In this document: in pieces, positions 7,619 through 15,499 of the stretch
Numbering within the stretch: position 1 is the first letter of the stretch
Layout: each line of letters opens with the position of its first letter
Origin: a virus
Reading direction: 5' to 3' (one strand)
IMG/VR virus record: IMGVR_UViG_3300028581_004272
Location: 1-49,825 of that record
DNA: 49,825 nucleotides
Notes under the pieces: model-generated
Seen by the model: only the letters and a program-made list of their open reading frames with translations
The model's database searches: none
Told to the model about the DNA's origin: nothing
Program-made: the position numbers and the translations under genes

Positions 7619-9976
7619 ATGATTATTTCAGTAGCAAATTCACGTAAAACAAAGACGTGGAAAAATATAGAACTATCATGGGAGCAGTTTTTAGAAAAAG
7701 TAAAAGTTACAAGGCACACTGCCGAGAGTATGGCAGAATATAGGAAAATGAGCAAGTTGCAGCAAGATGATCTTAAGGATATTGGTGGTTATTTAGGTGG
7801 TTCGCTTAAAGATGGTAAAAGACGTGGTGCGAATGTAGAGTACAGAAGTTTGTTGACACTGGATTTGGACTATGCACCAGTTGACTTTTGGGAGGATTTT
7901 ACCTGTCTATTTGATTATAAGGCATGCATTTATTCAACACATAAACACACCCCCGACAAGCCACGCTTACGGCTTATATTGCCACTTGCGAGGAATGTTT
8001 CTTGTGATGAATATGTGGCTATTTCAAGGCTTATAGCAAAGGATATTGACATTGAGTATTTTGATGACACAACATATCAACCTCAAAGGTTAATGTACTG
8101 GCCCAGTACTTCTTGTGATGCTGAGTTCATATTTGAGCACCAAGACGGGCCCATTATTGATCCGGATTACCTATTGTCGAGATATAAAGATTGGCATGAT
8201 ACAAGGGAGTACCCTGTTAGCAGTAGGCAGTCAGTGATAATTAATAAAGCAATTGCCAAGCAGTCTGACCCATTGGCAAAAGAGGGTATGGTCGGTAGCT
8301 TTTGTAGGGCTTATGGCATAGAGGTGGCAATATCAGAGTTCCTATCAGACATATATGAACCAAGCACAATGGAAGGTCGCTATGATTATATACCAGCTGA
8401 TAGCAGTTCTGGTGTTGTTGTTTATGATGATAAGTTTTGCTTTTCGAACCATGCAACTGACCCTGCTTGTGGTAAGCTCTGCAATGCGTTTGATTTGGTT
8501 CGAATACATAAGTTTGGGGATTTGGATATTAAAATAGACGATGAGACCTCACCTGGTAAACGACCATCTTTTCAAGCAATGCAAGAATTATGTATTAAAG
8601 ACGATGGTGTTAAAAAGCAACTGGCTATAGAGAGAACTGCTCAAGCAAATGAGGACTTTATAACCGTTGATGAGGATTGGCAAACTATGCTTGCTGTCAA
8701 TAAAAAAGGCGATGTTGAAAATACGTTAAAGAACTTGATTGTAATACTTGAAAATGATGAATTTATGAAAAACATTGTATTTAATCAACTGCTCGATGGA
8801 ATGGAAATTAAAGGTAGCATTCCATGGCAACACCCAAGTAAATATTGGCGTGATGCAGATGATGCACAGCTAACTGCATATATTGACAGTAAATATGGAA
8901 CATTCTCAAAACAAAATTACTTAACCGCTATCACAAAAGTTACTGATGACCGCAGTTATCATCCTGTTAAAAAATATTTAGATGCACTGCCTGAGTGGGA
9001 TAATGTTCAACGATTGGAGATCTTGCTTATTGAATATTTAGGTGCAAATGACAACGATTATACAAGGCAGGTTACCAGAAAGGTTATATGTGCAGCGGTA
9101 GCAAGGATATATAAGCCTGGAATTAAGTTTGACCCGATGCTTGTTTTGGTTGGTGCGCAAGGTATCGGTAAAAGCACACTATTTGCAAAATTGGGTAGGG
9201 ATTGGTACTCCGACAGCTTATCAATTGCCGATATGAAGGATAAAACTGGTGCTGAAAAGTTGCAGGGTTGCTGGCTTGTTGAGGTGTCAGAGCTTGCGGG
9301 CATTCGTAAGGTGGAAAGCGAAACAGTGCGTTCTTTTGTTAGTCGTCAGGATGATAAATACAGAGCAAGTTACGGTAGGCGAGTAGAGCCACATCCCCGT
9401 CAGTGTATTTTAGTGGGTAGTACCAATGCTCAAGCAGGTTTTCTACGCGATTTAACAGGAAATAGGCGTTTTCTACCTGTTAATGTTGGTGTTGGTAATA
9501 AAAAGGTATGGGATATGACCAGTGATGATGTAGATTTAATATGGTCAGAAGTCTTGCATTATGTCAAAGCTGGTGAATCGCTTGACATTCCTGATTCAAT
9601 TAAGGAAATTGCAGTTGAGGAGCAACGTAAAGCCCTTGAATCGGACGACAGGGAAGGCTTAATAATTGAGTATATGAATATGCTTTTGCCTGATAACTGG
9701 GATAGTTTAAGCCTTATGGATAGACGAAACTTTATACACAATAAAGACTTTGGAACACCTGTGCAAGGTACTCTAAGGCGTCAAAGAGTTTGCCCAATGG
9801 AAATATGGTCTGAACTGTTTTGCAAGGATGCAGCTAATCTAAAAAAGATTGATTCCTACGAAATTAATGCAATGCTTTCAAAGATAGATGGTTGGGAAAA
9901 GGCAGAAAAGCTCATAACTTTTCCACTTTATGGGCGACAAAGAGGGTATATATTGGAACAAGACGAACAAGTTTAA
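7619..9976 (+). CDS. VapE-family primase-helicase
   Basis: A 785-residue virulence-associated-protein-E-type protein. The N-terminus has a primase-like core with an acidic D-x-D (RSLLTLDLDYAP, about residue 80) and a later zinc-less AEP-type region. The C-terminal SF3/AAA-like ATPase has Walker A GAQGIGKST (residues 512-520) and a Walker-B-like WLVEVSELAG, then VSRQDDKYRASYGR and a GSTNAQAGFLRD-type sensor. It should prime and unwind DNA at the phage origin. ATG 7619 lies 5 bases after the polymerase stop, with AAGGA 8 bp upstream. An earlier in-frame start would overlap the polymerase and is less likely. Confidence 0.88.
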   Translation: MIISVANSRKTKTWKNIELSWEQFLEKVKVTRHTAESMAEYRKMSKLQQDDLKDIGGYLGGSLKDGKRRGANVEYRSLLTLDLDYAPVDFWEDFTCLFDYKACIYSTHKHTPDKPRLRLILPLARNVSCDEYVAISRLIAKDIDIEYFDDTTYQPQRLMYWPSTSCDAEFIFEHQDGPIIDPDYLLSRYKDWHDTREYPVSSRQSVIINKAIAKQSDPLAKEGMVGSFCRAYGIEVAISEFLSDIYEPSTMEGRYDYIPADSSSGVVVYDDKFCFSNHATDPACGKLCNAFDLVRIHKFGDLDIKIDDETSPGKRPSFQAMQELCIKDDGVKKQLAIERTAQANEDFITVDEDWQTMLAVNKKGDVENTLKNLIVILENDEFMKNIVFNQLLDGMEIKGSIPWQHPSKYWRDADDAQLTAYIDSKYGTFSKQNYLTAITKVTDDRSYHPVKKYLDALPEWDNVQRLEILLIEYLGANDNDYTRQVTRKVICAAVARIYKPGIKFDPMLVLVGAQGIGKSTLFAKLGRDWYSDSLSIADMKDKTGAEKLQGCWLVEVSELAGIRKVESETVRSFVSRQDDKYRASYGRRVEPHPRQCILVGSTNAQAGFLRDLTGNRRFLPVNVGVGNKKVWDMTSDDVDLIWSEVLHYVKAGESLDIPDSIKEIAVEEQRKALESDDREGLIIEYMNMLLPDNWDSLSLMDRRNFIHNKDFGTPVQGTLRRQRVCPMEIWSELFCKDAANLKKIDSYEINAMLSKIDGWEKAEKLITFPLYGRQRGYILEQDEQV

Positions 9977-10158
9977 ATTGTTGTTCTAAGCTTTGTTCGT
10001 GCAAAAAACCCTTATGAATAGCAATGGATTTTGAAAAACGAACAAGTGAACAAGATTATATATATAGAGATAATATATTTATATAATAGTAGTAAATATA
10101 ACACGTATAAAACGTGCACGCACGTATAGGGAATAACTGTTCACTTGTTCACTTGTTC
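9956..10158. repeat. GAACAAG iteron-like repeats flanking an AT-rich core: candidate origin
   Basis: GAACAAG occurs as direct repeats at 9956, 9965, 10040 and 10048, and in inverted orientation (CTTGTTC) at 10144 and 10152, with 8-9 bp spacing inside each pair. Between the inner pairs lies an almost pure A/T stretch (about 10054-10105) and a small ACGTGCACGCACGT palindrome. The segment follows the primase-helicase gene. This combination of iterons and an AT-rich melting region resembles a replication origin; it could alternatively be an operator for the following nuclease-helicase operon. Confidence 0.5.
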
Positions 10159-10179
10159 ATCAAAAAAATGGAGGAAAAA

Positions 10180-10470
10180 ATGTTAGAAAAGCAGATAGAA
10201 AGCCACTTGAGGTGCAAAATAAAGAGTATCGGTGGTCTGGCATTAAAATTTATATCACCAAATTACAGTGGTATGCCGGACCGCATTGTATTACTTTCAC
10301 ATTGTAGGATTTACTTTGTGGAATTAAAGAGCAAAGGAAAAAAGGCTTCGCTCAAGCAGGCGAAAGTGCATGGTATGCTCAGGGATTTAGGGTTTGAAGT
10401 GTTAGTGCTTGATAGCAAGGTGGCTGTTGATGAATTTGTAGATGGGGTGAAACATTGTGACCAAAGATGA
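10180..10470 (+). CDS. VRR-NUC domain nuclease
   Basis: A 96-residue stand-alone VRR-NUC domain of the PD-(D/E)XK superfamily. The signature residues are GMPDRIVLL (the PD) and YFVELKSKGKKASLKQ (E-x-K followed by the conserved Gln). The C-terminus has the usual GFEVLVLDS strand. Phage VRR-NUC proteins are thought to act as structure-specific nucleases in replication or recombination. The start at 10180 follows GGAGG by 5 bases; upstream in-frame ATGs lie within the repeat region. It overlaps the helicase gene by 14 bases. Confidence 0.88.
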   Translation: MLEKQIESHLRCKIKSIGGLALKFISPNYSGMPDRIVLLSHCRIYFVELKSKGKKASLKQAKVHGMLRDLGFEVLVLDSKVAVDEFVDGVKHCDQR

Positions 10471-11815
10471 TATGCACGAGTACCAAAATTATTGTGTAGA
10501 ATTTATTATAAAAAATAATGCTTGTGGTCTGCTTTTAGACTGTGGATTAGGAAAAAGTGTAATAACACTTACTGCCATTGTTGAACTTTTGCACAATACT
10601 TTTGAAGTAGGAAAAGTGTTAGTGGTAGCCCCTCTACGTGTAGCAAAGGACACTTGGTCAAATGAATGCGCTAAGTGGGAGCATTTAAAGCATATAAAAA
10701 TTTCAAAAATACTCGGGAATAAGGATGAACGCATAAGAGCGATTAACCGCAAAGCTGATATTTATATAATAAATCGTGAAAATGTAGCTTGGCTTGTGGG
10801 TCATTACAAAAAGAGTTTCCCATACGATATGGTGGTACTTGATGAACTATCAAGTTTTAAAAGCTCAAAGGCAGAAAGGTTTAAGGCTATAAAGTTAGTT
10901 AGGCCATACATAAAACGAATTGTAGGACTTACTGGAACCCCAGCACCCAATGGTCTTCAAGATTTATGGGCGCAAATATATTTGTTAGATAAAGGTGAAC
11001 GGCTTGGTAGGTTTATAGGGAAATACAGGAGAGATTACTTTTCATGCTTTAGACTACCAAATACTAACATTGATATAAAATTTACCCCAATAGCTGGGGC
11101 TGAACAAGCAATATATGACAAGTTAAGTGACATCTGCGTTAGTATGAAAGCGGTTGATTATATAACAATGCCTGAGAGAATTGATAACTTTGTAGAGGTA
11201 ATCCTTGATGATAAAGAGCAGAAACTCTACACACAATTAGAACGTGATGCACTTTTGCCATTTGCAACTGGTGATATTGATGCAGTTAATGCAGCAGTAC
11301 TTGCAGGCAAACTCCTGCAAATGGCTAATGGTACGGTTTATGATGAGAATAAAAAAGCGAAATACATTCATGATAGAAAGCTTGATGCCTTAGAGGATTT
11401 AATTGAAAGTGCAAATGGTAAGCCTGTACTTATATTTTATAACTTTAAACACGATAAAGAGCGAATTGCAACAAGATTTAATGCAATTGACTTGAAAGAT
11501 AGCTGTGATGCTTGGAATAGAGGGGAAATACAGGTTGCGATGGCTCAACCGGCAAGTGTAGGTCATGGGCTTAATCTTCAAGATGGTGGTAGCATTATAA
11601 TCTGGTTCGGTCTTAATTGGAGTTTAGAACTGTACTTGCAAGCCAATGCAAGATTGTGGCGACAAGGTCAGAAAAACACAGTGGTCGTTCACCATATTGT
11701 AACAAAAGGCACAATGGACGAGAGTGTTATTGCAGCTATCAGAAAAAAAGAAAAAGGACAAGCAGAGCTTATGCAGGCTTTGAAAGCTAAAATTGGAGGT
11801 GTAAAATGCAATTAA
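10457..11815 (+). CDS. SNF2-family DEAD/DEAH-box helicase
   Basis: A 452-residue SF2 helicase of the phage SNF2-like type. Seen in order are a Q-like N-terminus (YQNYCVEFI), motif I LLLDCGLGKSVIT, Ia VVAPLRVAKDTW, motif II VVLDELSSFK, motif III GLTGTPAPNG, motif V-like GHGLNLQDGGSIIIWFG and motif VI QANARLWRQGQ. It lacks the C-terminal insertions of chromatin remodellers. Initiation is probably GTG 10457 behind GGGGTGA. Its overlap with VRR-NUC, and frequent pairing of these two in phages, suggests they process replication or recombination intermediates together. Confidence 0.9.
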   Translation: MTKDDMHEYQNYCVEFIIKNNACGLLLDCGLGKSVITLTAIVELLHNTFEVGKVLVVAPLRVAKDTWSNECAKWEHLKHIKISKILGNKDERIRAINRKADIYIINRENVAWLVGHYKKSFPYDMVVLDELSSFKSSKAERFKAIKLVRPYIKRIVGLTGTPAPNGLQDLWAQIYLLDKGERLGRFIGKYRRDYFSCFRLPNTNIDIKFTPIAGAEQAIYDKLSDICVSMKAVDYITMPERIDNFVEVILDDKEQKLYTQLERDALLPFATGDIDAVNAAVLAGKLLQMANGTVYDENKKAKYIHDRKLDALEDLIESANGKPVLIFYNFKHDKERIATRFNAIDLKDSCDAWNRGEIQVAMAQPASVGHGLNLQDGGSIIIWFGLNWSLELYLQANARLWRQGQKNTVVVHHIVTKGTMDESVIAAIRKKEKGQAELMQALKAKIGGVKCN

Positions 11816-12039
11816 GAAGATTCACTAAAATAGTTATACGCAAAGAAACAGCGATTGATGACCCAGTATTACCAAATTATTTAGGTCTGTTAGCTTGCAT
11901 ATTACATAAAAAACTGACGGTGGCAAAGGCTTTAACACTTATGGAGCTAAGTTCCCATATGGAATCAGAGACCATGGGAGAACAGGTTAAAGCAAAACGG
12001 CAAACAGGAAGACATGAGCTTGGAGGTGTAAAATGTTGA
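11806..12039 (+). CDS. Hypothetical protein, 77 aa
   Basis: A 77-residue basic protein of no recognised family. It overlaps the helicase gene by 10 bases and the next gene by 7, with a ribosome site (TTGGAGGTGTAAAATG) duplicated exactly before the following gene. Coupling to both neighbours supports it being real. A moderately hydrophobic helix lies in the middle (YLGLLACILHKKL). Confidence 0.55.
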   Translation: MQLRRFTKIVIRKETAIDDPVLPNYLGLLACILHKKLTVAKALTLMELSSHMESETMGEQVKAKRQTGRHELGGVKC

Positions 12040-12758
12040 TTAGCTGTTGGATTTGCGGAGAGCCAGTTGAAATTCTTGAAGAAAAATATCATAATCCTTA
12101 TAATTTATCAGTAATAAAAAATGCTTGGGTAAAAAGGAAAAATCTGCACAAACGTATATTTTGTGAAAAATGCAAAGTTCAGCATATCAAATTAAAAAAT
12201 GAAAGAGCACAGTTATATAAAAAGATTACTTCGCAGATAATGATTGAACATGCAATAGCCTCGTTAGAAATTCAAAATGTTAATGTTTACAAATATCGCC
12301 AATCAATTAACACTATTATCGACATTATAGAGAAAAACATTTATAAATTTAAAAGTTCACATGAAATTGTTTTAACAACAATTTTCATCTATCATCAAAT
12401 AGAGTATAGTGTGAATTTTAAGATTGGTAAATATACGGTTGATTTTTATCTACCAACATTCAAAGTTATTTTAGAGGTTGATGGTCATTTGCATAATTTG
12501 GATATAAACAAAGTATTTGATGCAAATAGAGACATTGAGTTAAGGAATCTTTTGGGCAGCGACTGGGAGGTGTTGCATATACCAACAAAATATGTTGATA
12601 GCGATGCTGAAAAAATACCATTTATCATAACTAAAATGAAAAGTGCTATACAAAAAGCTCGTAGTGAAAACAGTGGTATTTTGCCAGAAACATTTGCTAA
12701 AAGATATAAATCCTATTACTGCAAGGTGTTAAGGGATAAAGGTGGTGTGAAACAATGA
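12033..12758 (+). CDS. DUF559-type endonuclease with N-terminal zinc ribbon
   Basis: A 241-residue protein. Residues 5-48 contain CWIC...CEKC, a likely treble-clef or zinc ribbon. The C-terminal half carries the DUF559/Vsr-like nuclease core GKYTVDFYLPTFKVILEVDGHLHN (acidic pair D...E-x-D plus His) and RDIELRNLLG...WEVLHIP. Such nucleases nick or cut DNA in a mismatch-repair-like way, and phage copies may be homing-type or involved in replication. It shares the same ribosome-site sequence as the previous gene, and its TGA overlaps the next ATG. Confidence 0.75.
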   Translation: MLISCWICGEPVEILEEKYHNPYNLSVIKNAWVKRKNLHKRIFCEKCKVQHIKLKNERAQLYKKITSQIMIEHAIASLEIQNVNVYKYRQSINTIIDIIEKNIYKFKSSHEIVLTTIFIYHQIEYSVNFKIGKYTVDFYLPTFKVILEVDGHLHNLDINKVFDANRDIELRNLLGSDWEVLHIPTKYVDSDAEKIPFIITKMKSAIQKARSENSGILPETFAKRYKSYYCKVLRDKGGVKQ

Positions 12759-13207
12759 TAGCTTGGAAATACTTAGATAAACAGACGGCAACAGTAAGTG
12801 TATTAAACGATTTTGAGAATATGACTTGTATTATTAGCCTAACACCTGATGGGATAAAAGCTGTCGAAGATGATATGGTAAGTCCAAGAGGTAGTAGCGT
12901 TGATGATATGCCACACGCTCGTAATCTGCACAGCCACGAAGATAAGGTGCTTAACAGCATTAACAAGATCGATGTGCTTAAAGAACGATATAAACAAGCA
13001 CTTGAATTTATGAATTGGTTCAAACCTGCATGGGATACTCTAAGTGAAGAAGAACAAATAATTCTTAGCGAGTTTTATTTGGTGACAGGAAGTAAGACGG
13101 GTGTAGTGGGGAATTTAAGCGAGAAGTTGTATATAGATCGCTCTAATGTATACAGAAGAAAAGAAAAAGCCTTGGAGCATTTAACAGTTTTATTATACGG
13201 TTATTAA
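12755..13207 (+). CDS. Late-gene regulator, sigma region-4-like (ArpU/RinA type)
   Basis: A 150-residue protein ending in a helix-turn-helix (ILSEFYLVTGSKTGVVGNLSEKLYIDRSNVYRRKEKALEHL) that resembles the sigma-like late regulators at the end of the early operon in Bacillota phages. Its location, just before the HNH-terminase module, fits that role. It probably activates the promoter elements located directly downstream (13210-13254 and 14165-14209). The last 51 codons are duplicated 955 bp downstream, beyond an inserted toxin-antitoxin cassette. The start ATG overlaps the previous TGA. Confidence 0.7.
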   Translation: MIAWKYLDKQTATVSVLNDFENMTCIISLTPDGIKAVEDDMVSPRGSSVDDMPHARNLHSHEDKVLNSINKIDVLKERYKQALEFMNWFKPAWDTLSEEEQIILSEFYLVTGSKTGVVGNLSEKLYIDRSNVYRRKEKALEHLTVLLYGY

Positions 13208-13233
13208 CAGCGCGATTTTTGTGCGACGACTTT
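13055..13233 (+). repeat. Copy 1 of a 179-bp direct repeat (regulator 3' end)
   Basis: This 179-bp segment recurs at 14010-14188 with four mismatches and no gaps. It begins exactly on a codon boundary (CAA) of the regulator gene and runs past its stop into the promoter region. The two copies bracket the PIN toxin-antitoxin cassette, so they mark the ends of a cargo insertion. Confidence 0.95.
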
Positions 13234-13254
13234 AGCTGATACATGTGTTATAAT
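13210..13254 (+). promoter_or_regulatory. Late-type promoter, copy 1
   Basis: A direct repeat GCGCGA (13210) and GTGCGA (13221), 11 bp apart on one DNA face, lies 18 bp upstream of an extended -10 TGTTATAAT (13246-13254). No good -35 is present, so activator-dependent transcription is likely. It now drives the PIN toxin-antitoxin genes. Confidence 0.5.
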
Positions 13255-13360
13255 AATAGAGTCGAAAAATATATAAAACATATAGCTATTAAAATTTCCC
13301 AAAACACTTTTAATTTTTAAATTAATGTGTTAAAATATAGGTAGAGAGTAGGTGTTGAGT

Positions 13361-13840
13361 ATGCGCATCCCGAAGATATATCTTGAAACAACAATTTTTA
13401 ACTTTGTATTTGCTGATGATGCCCCTGATAAGAAAGAGGCAACCATAAAGCTGTTTGAGGAAATTGCAAAAGGTAAGTATGAGGCATACACTTCGTATTA
13501 TGTTGTGGAGGAACTTGAAAAGGCCTTTGAACCTAAAAGGAGCAATATGTTAGAACTAATAAAGCAATACAACGTTAGCATATTGGAGGTAAGCCCTGAA
13601 GCGGAAAGATTGGCAGATATTTATGGAAAGAATGGCATAATACCTGAAAAATATCATACGGATGGCATTCATATAGCGGTTGCAACTGTAAACAATATGA
13701 ATTATATTATAAGCCTTAATTTTAAACACATTGTGAAGGTTAAAACAATTGAAACAACAAAAGCTATAAATATTCTTGAAGGCTATAGAGAGATAAGCAT
13801 TTATTCCCCAATGGAGGTGATTGATTATGATGAGAACTGA
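13361..13840 (+). CDS. PIN-domain toxin (VapC-like)
   Basis: A 159-residue PIN-domain protein, an Mg-dependent RNase fold used by type II toxins. The N-terminal strand is KIYLETTIFNF (Glu takes the first acidic position, as in a known PIN subgroup), followed by SYYVVEELEKA and DGIHIAVATVNNMNYIISLNFKHI with the conserved Asp. ATG 13361 is chosen over upstream GTG/TTG because of the AGTAGGTG site about 8 bp before it. Its end overlaps the start of the small partner gene. Together they form a cassette inserted behind the regulator gene. Confidence 0.82.
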   Translation: MRIPKIYLETTIFNFVFADDAPDKKEATIKLFEEIAKGKYEAYTSYYVVEELEKAFEPKRSNMLELIKQYNVSILEVSPEAERLADIYGKNGIIPEKYHTDGIHIAVATVNNMNYIISLNFKHIVKVKTIETTKAINILEGYREISIYSPMEVIDYDEN

Positions 13841-13997
13841 GCCAAAAGCTTTGCAGGAAGTACACGAAATAAGGGCTAAAATGTGGGAAGAATTAAAAAA
13901 TTACACCCCCGAGCAGAGGTCGGAACTTATTAACAAGCGTGGAAGTGAGATTGCAGAAAAATATGGTTTTAAAATGGCGAATAAGGTTAAATCCTAA
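13827..13997 (+). CDS. Antitoxin partner of the PIN toxin
   Basis: A 56-residue acidic-basic helical protein (KALQEVHEIRAKMWEEL then TPEQRSELINKRGSEIAEKYG). It overlaps the PIN gene by 14 bases and has a strong GGAGGTGA site. Small helical proteins of this shape commonly lie next to this PIN subgroup and are presumed antitoxins. Toxin-first order is unusual compared with classic vapBC but known for this type. Too short for a DNA-binding domain of standard size. Confidence 0.65.
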   Translation: MMRTEPKALQEVHEIRAKMWEELKNYTPEQRSELINKRGSEIAEKYGFKMANKVKS

Positions 13998-14009
13998 ACC
14001 TATTAAAAT

Positions 14010-14162
14010 CAAATAATTCTTAGTGAGTTTTATTTGGTGGCAGGAAGTAAGACGGGTGTAGTGGGGAATTTAAGCGAGAAGTTGTATATAGATCGCTCTA
14101 ACGTATACAGAAGAAAAGAAAAAGCTTTGGAGCATTTAACAGTTTTATTATACGGTTATTAA
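14010..14162 (+). pseudogene. Truncated duplicate of the late regulator 3' end (repeat copy 2)
   Basis: This stretch encodes the last 50 residues of the 12755-13207 regulator plus the stop, but has no start codon. It is copy 2 of the 179-bp repeat (14010-14188) and differs at four positions, one of which changes Thr to Ala. The duplicated block keeps the natural junction between the regulator end and the HNH module intact downstream of the inserted cassette. Confidence 0.9.
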
Positions 14163-14164
14163 CA

Positions 14165-14209
14165 GCGCGATTTTTGTGCGACGACTTTTCATTAAAACTG
14201 TGTTATGAT
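14165..14209 (+). promoter_or_regulatory. Late promoter, copy 2, driving HNH/terminase module
   Basis: GCGCGA (14165) and GTGCGA (14176) with the extended -10 TGTTATGAT at 14201-14209 keep exactly the same spacing as copy 1. The sequence between the box and the -10 has diverged, so the conserved parts are probably the functional ones: an activator site and an extended -10. It lies upstream of the packaging and morphogenesis genes. Confidence 0.55.
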
Positions 14210-14236
14210 GTTATTATAGAAAAACATATAAACGTT

Positions 14237-14272
14237 AAAGCCTTTGGAGGACTACCTCTAATGGCTTTTTTT
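14237..14272 (+). terminator. Leader hairpin with T run before the HNH gene
   Basis: AAAGCC-TTTGGAGG-ACTA-CCTCTAAT-GGCTTT pairs nearly fully and is followed by a T run to 14272. Placed between the late promoter and the first late gene, it could be a partial terminator or an attenuation point subject to phage antitermination. Confidence 0.65.
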
Positions 14273-14299
14273 GTTACCCTTTTTTAGGAGGTGGTTAAA

Positions 14300-14641
14300 A
14301 TGCCAATAAGTCCAAAGAAACCTTGCAGACACCCTGGGTGTCCAGAGCTAACCGACAAAAGCTACTGTCCGCAGCACAGCAAGTTATACGAAAAACAACG
14401 TGGCTACCCAAATGAACGTGGCTATGACGGAAAGTGGCGTGCAATACGTAGACGATATTTGATAGCATATCCGTTGTGCTTAGAATGTATGCGAACAGGT
14501 GGGTTGGAAACAGCAACAGAGGTTCACCACATTGTTGCAATTCGAAATGGTGGAACGAATGATTATGGTAATCTTGTGTCACTCTGCAAATCTTGTCACA
14601 GTAAAATAACTAGGAAACATCAACGTGAGTATATTTATTAA
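14300..14641 (+). CDS. HNH endonuclease (packaging-associated)
   Basis: A 113-residue HNH nuclease. The core is TEVHHIVAIRNGGTNDYGNLVSLCKSCHSKIT, with His-His, Asn and two CxxC cysteine pairs that hold the structural zinc; a further cysteine cluster (CRHPGCPELTDKSYC) is at the N-terminus. HNH proteins directly upstream of TerS/TerL/portal are needed for cohesive-end DNA packaging in HK97-like phages such as HK97 itself. The ATG at 14300 follows AGGAGGTGG by 5 bases. Confidence 0.9.
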   Translation: MPISPKKPCRHPGCPELTDKSYCPQHSKLYEKQRGYPNERGYDGKWRAIRRRYLIAYPLCLECMRTGGLETATEVHHIVAIRNGGTNDYGNLVSLCKSCHSKITRKHQREYIY

Positions 14642-14850
14642 AACAGTTGAAACCTGCTAAGCGTTTAAATAATAGGTGTAGGACCCACTAGGGCGGGGTC
14701 TATTACCTACAATTCAGATATGAAATGACCGCAGCCCAGGGCCACGCAAAAAATCGCAGTTTCAAGAAGGGGAATAGGGCTCGTTTCAAGTTGCCGATTA
14801 ACCCAGTGTTTATGCAGGCTGTGGGTGTTTACAAAAAATACCAATATGAA
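14642..14850. other. Non-coding gap before TerS, possible cos region
   Basis: About 210 bp with no supportable gene, more GC-rich than its surroundings. It contains a GTAGGacccactagggcggggtCTATTACCTAC-like imperfect inverted repeat near 14678-14711. With the repeats that follow and the HNH and TerS genes on either side, it is a reasonable place for the packaging start site, but no cut site can be read directly. Confidence 0.4.
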
Positions 14851-14894
14851 TTTTAATCAAGTTTTAATCAAGTTTTCAACAAATTTTAATCAAG
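14851..14894. repeat. Four tandem 11-bp repeats upstream of TerS
   Basis: TTTTAATCAAG stands at 14851, 14862 and 14884, with a diverged unit TTTTCAACAAA at 14873, in exact 11-bp register over 44 bp. One-helical-turn phasing next to the small terminase gene suggests a multimeric protein-binding array, most simply the TerS recognition site. Confidence 0.7.
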
Positions 14895-14951
14895 TTTAAC
14901 TTTATTTTTGGCTTTTTTTATTTTATTTATAATTTTATGGGGGTGATAATT

Positions 14952-15494
14952 GTGGCAAACGGACACGGAGGAGCAAGGGCAGGTTCGGGCAATAAAAAGA
15001 AAGCGTTAGCAGATAAACTTTTAGAAGGCAATCTAGGCAGGCGAAAAATAAAGGTGATAGATTTTGGTGAGATAACTGATATACAAGGCGTAACGATGCC
15101 AAAGCCTAAAGATTATCTATCGGCACAACAAAGAGATGGCAAAGAGCTAATTGCAAAGGAAATATATGAGGCTACATGGGAGTGGGTAAATGAAAGGGGT
15201 TGTGCAAATTTAATTAACCCACAAATTATCGAGCAATATTCTGTGGCGGTGGCAAGAGCGGTTCAGTGTGAAGAGGCAATATCAACTTATGGATTTTTAA
15301 GTAAGCACCCAACATCTGGCAATCCAATTCAGTCACCGTATGTACCAATAGCGCAGAGCTATTTAAAACAGGCAAATAGTATTTGGTTTTTAATTTACCA
15401 AGTGGTTAAGGAAAACTGCTCGTCAGATTATAAGGGCGGATCGCCTGCTGATGATGATCCTATGGAACGCTTGCTTAGATCTAGGGGGCTTTGA
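14952..15494 (+). CDS. terS: Terminase small subunit, P27 family
   Basis: A 180-residue P27-family small terminase. The N-terminal glycine/basic stretch (ANGHGGARAGSGNKKK) and the helical core (QQRDGKELIAKEIYEATWEWVNERG, then EQYSVAVARAVQCEEAI) with the terminal SPADDDPMERLLRSRGL are typical. It binds the packaging site and loads TerL. I choose GTG 14952 because GGGGGTGA lies just before it; an ATG at 14937 would add five residues but overlaps that ribosome site. TerL is not adjacent: methyltransferases and small genes intervene. Confidence 0.82.
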   Translation: MANGHGGARAGSGNKKKALADKLLEGNLGRRKIKVIDFGEITDIQGVTMPKPKDYLSAQQRDGKELIAKEIYEATWEWVNERGCANLINPQIIEQYSVAVARAVQCEEAISTYGFLSKHPTSGNPIQSPYVPIAQSYLKQANSIWFLIYQVVKENCSSDYKGGSPADDDPMERLLRSRGL

Positions 15495-15499
15495 TAAAC

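Noticed and set aside
9956-10158. CRISPR array
   Set aside because: The repeats are only 7 bp, in mixed orientation, with 1-2 bp gaps and a single long AT-rich interval; no repeat-spacer regularity.
12697-13023. 108-codon minus-strand frame over the late regulator
   Set aside because: Opposes two coupled genes and has no upstream signals.
14851-14894. CRISPR or minisatellite in coding DNA
   Set aside because: No spacers; the array is non-coding and fits a binding site better.
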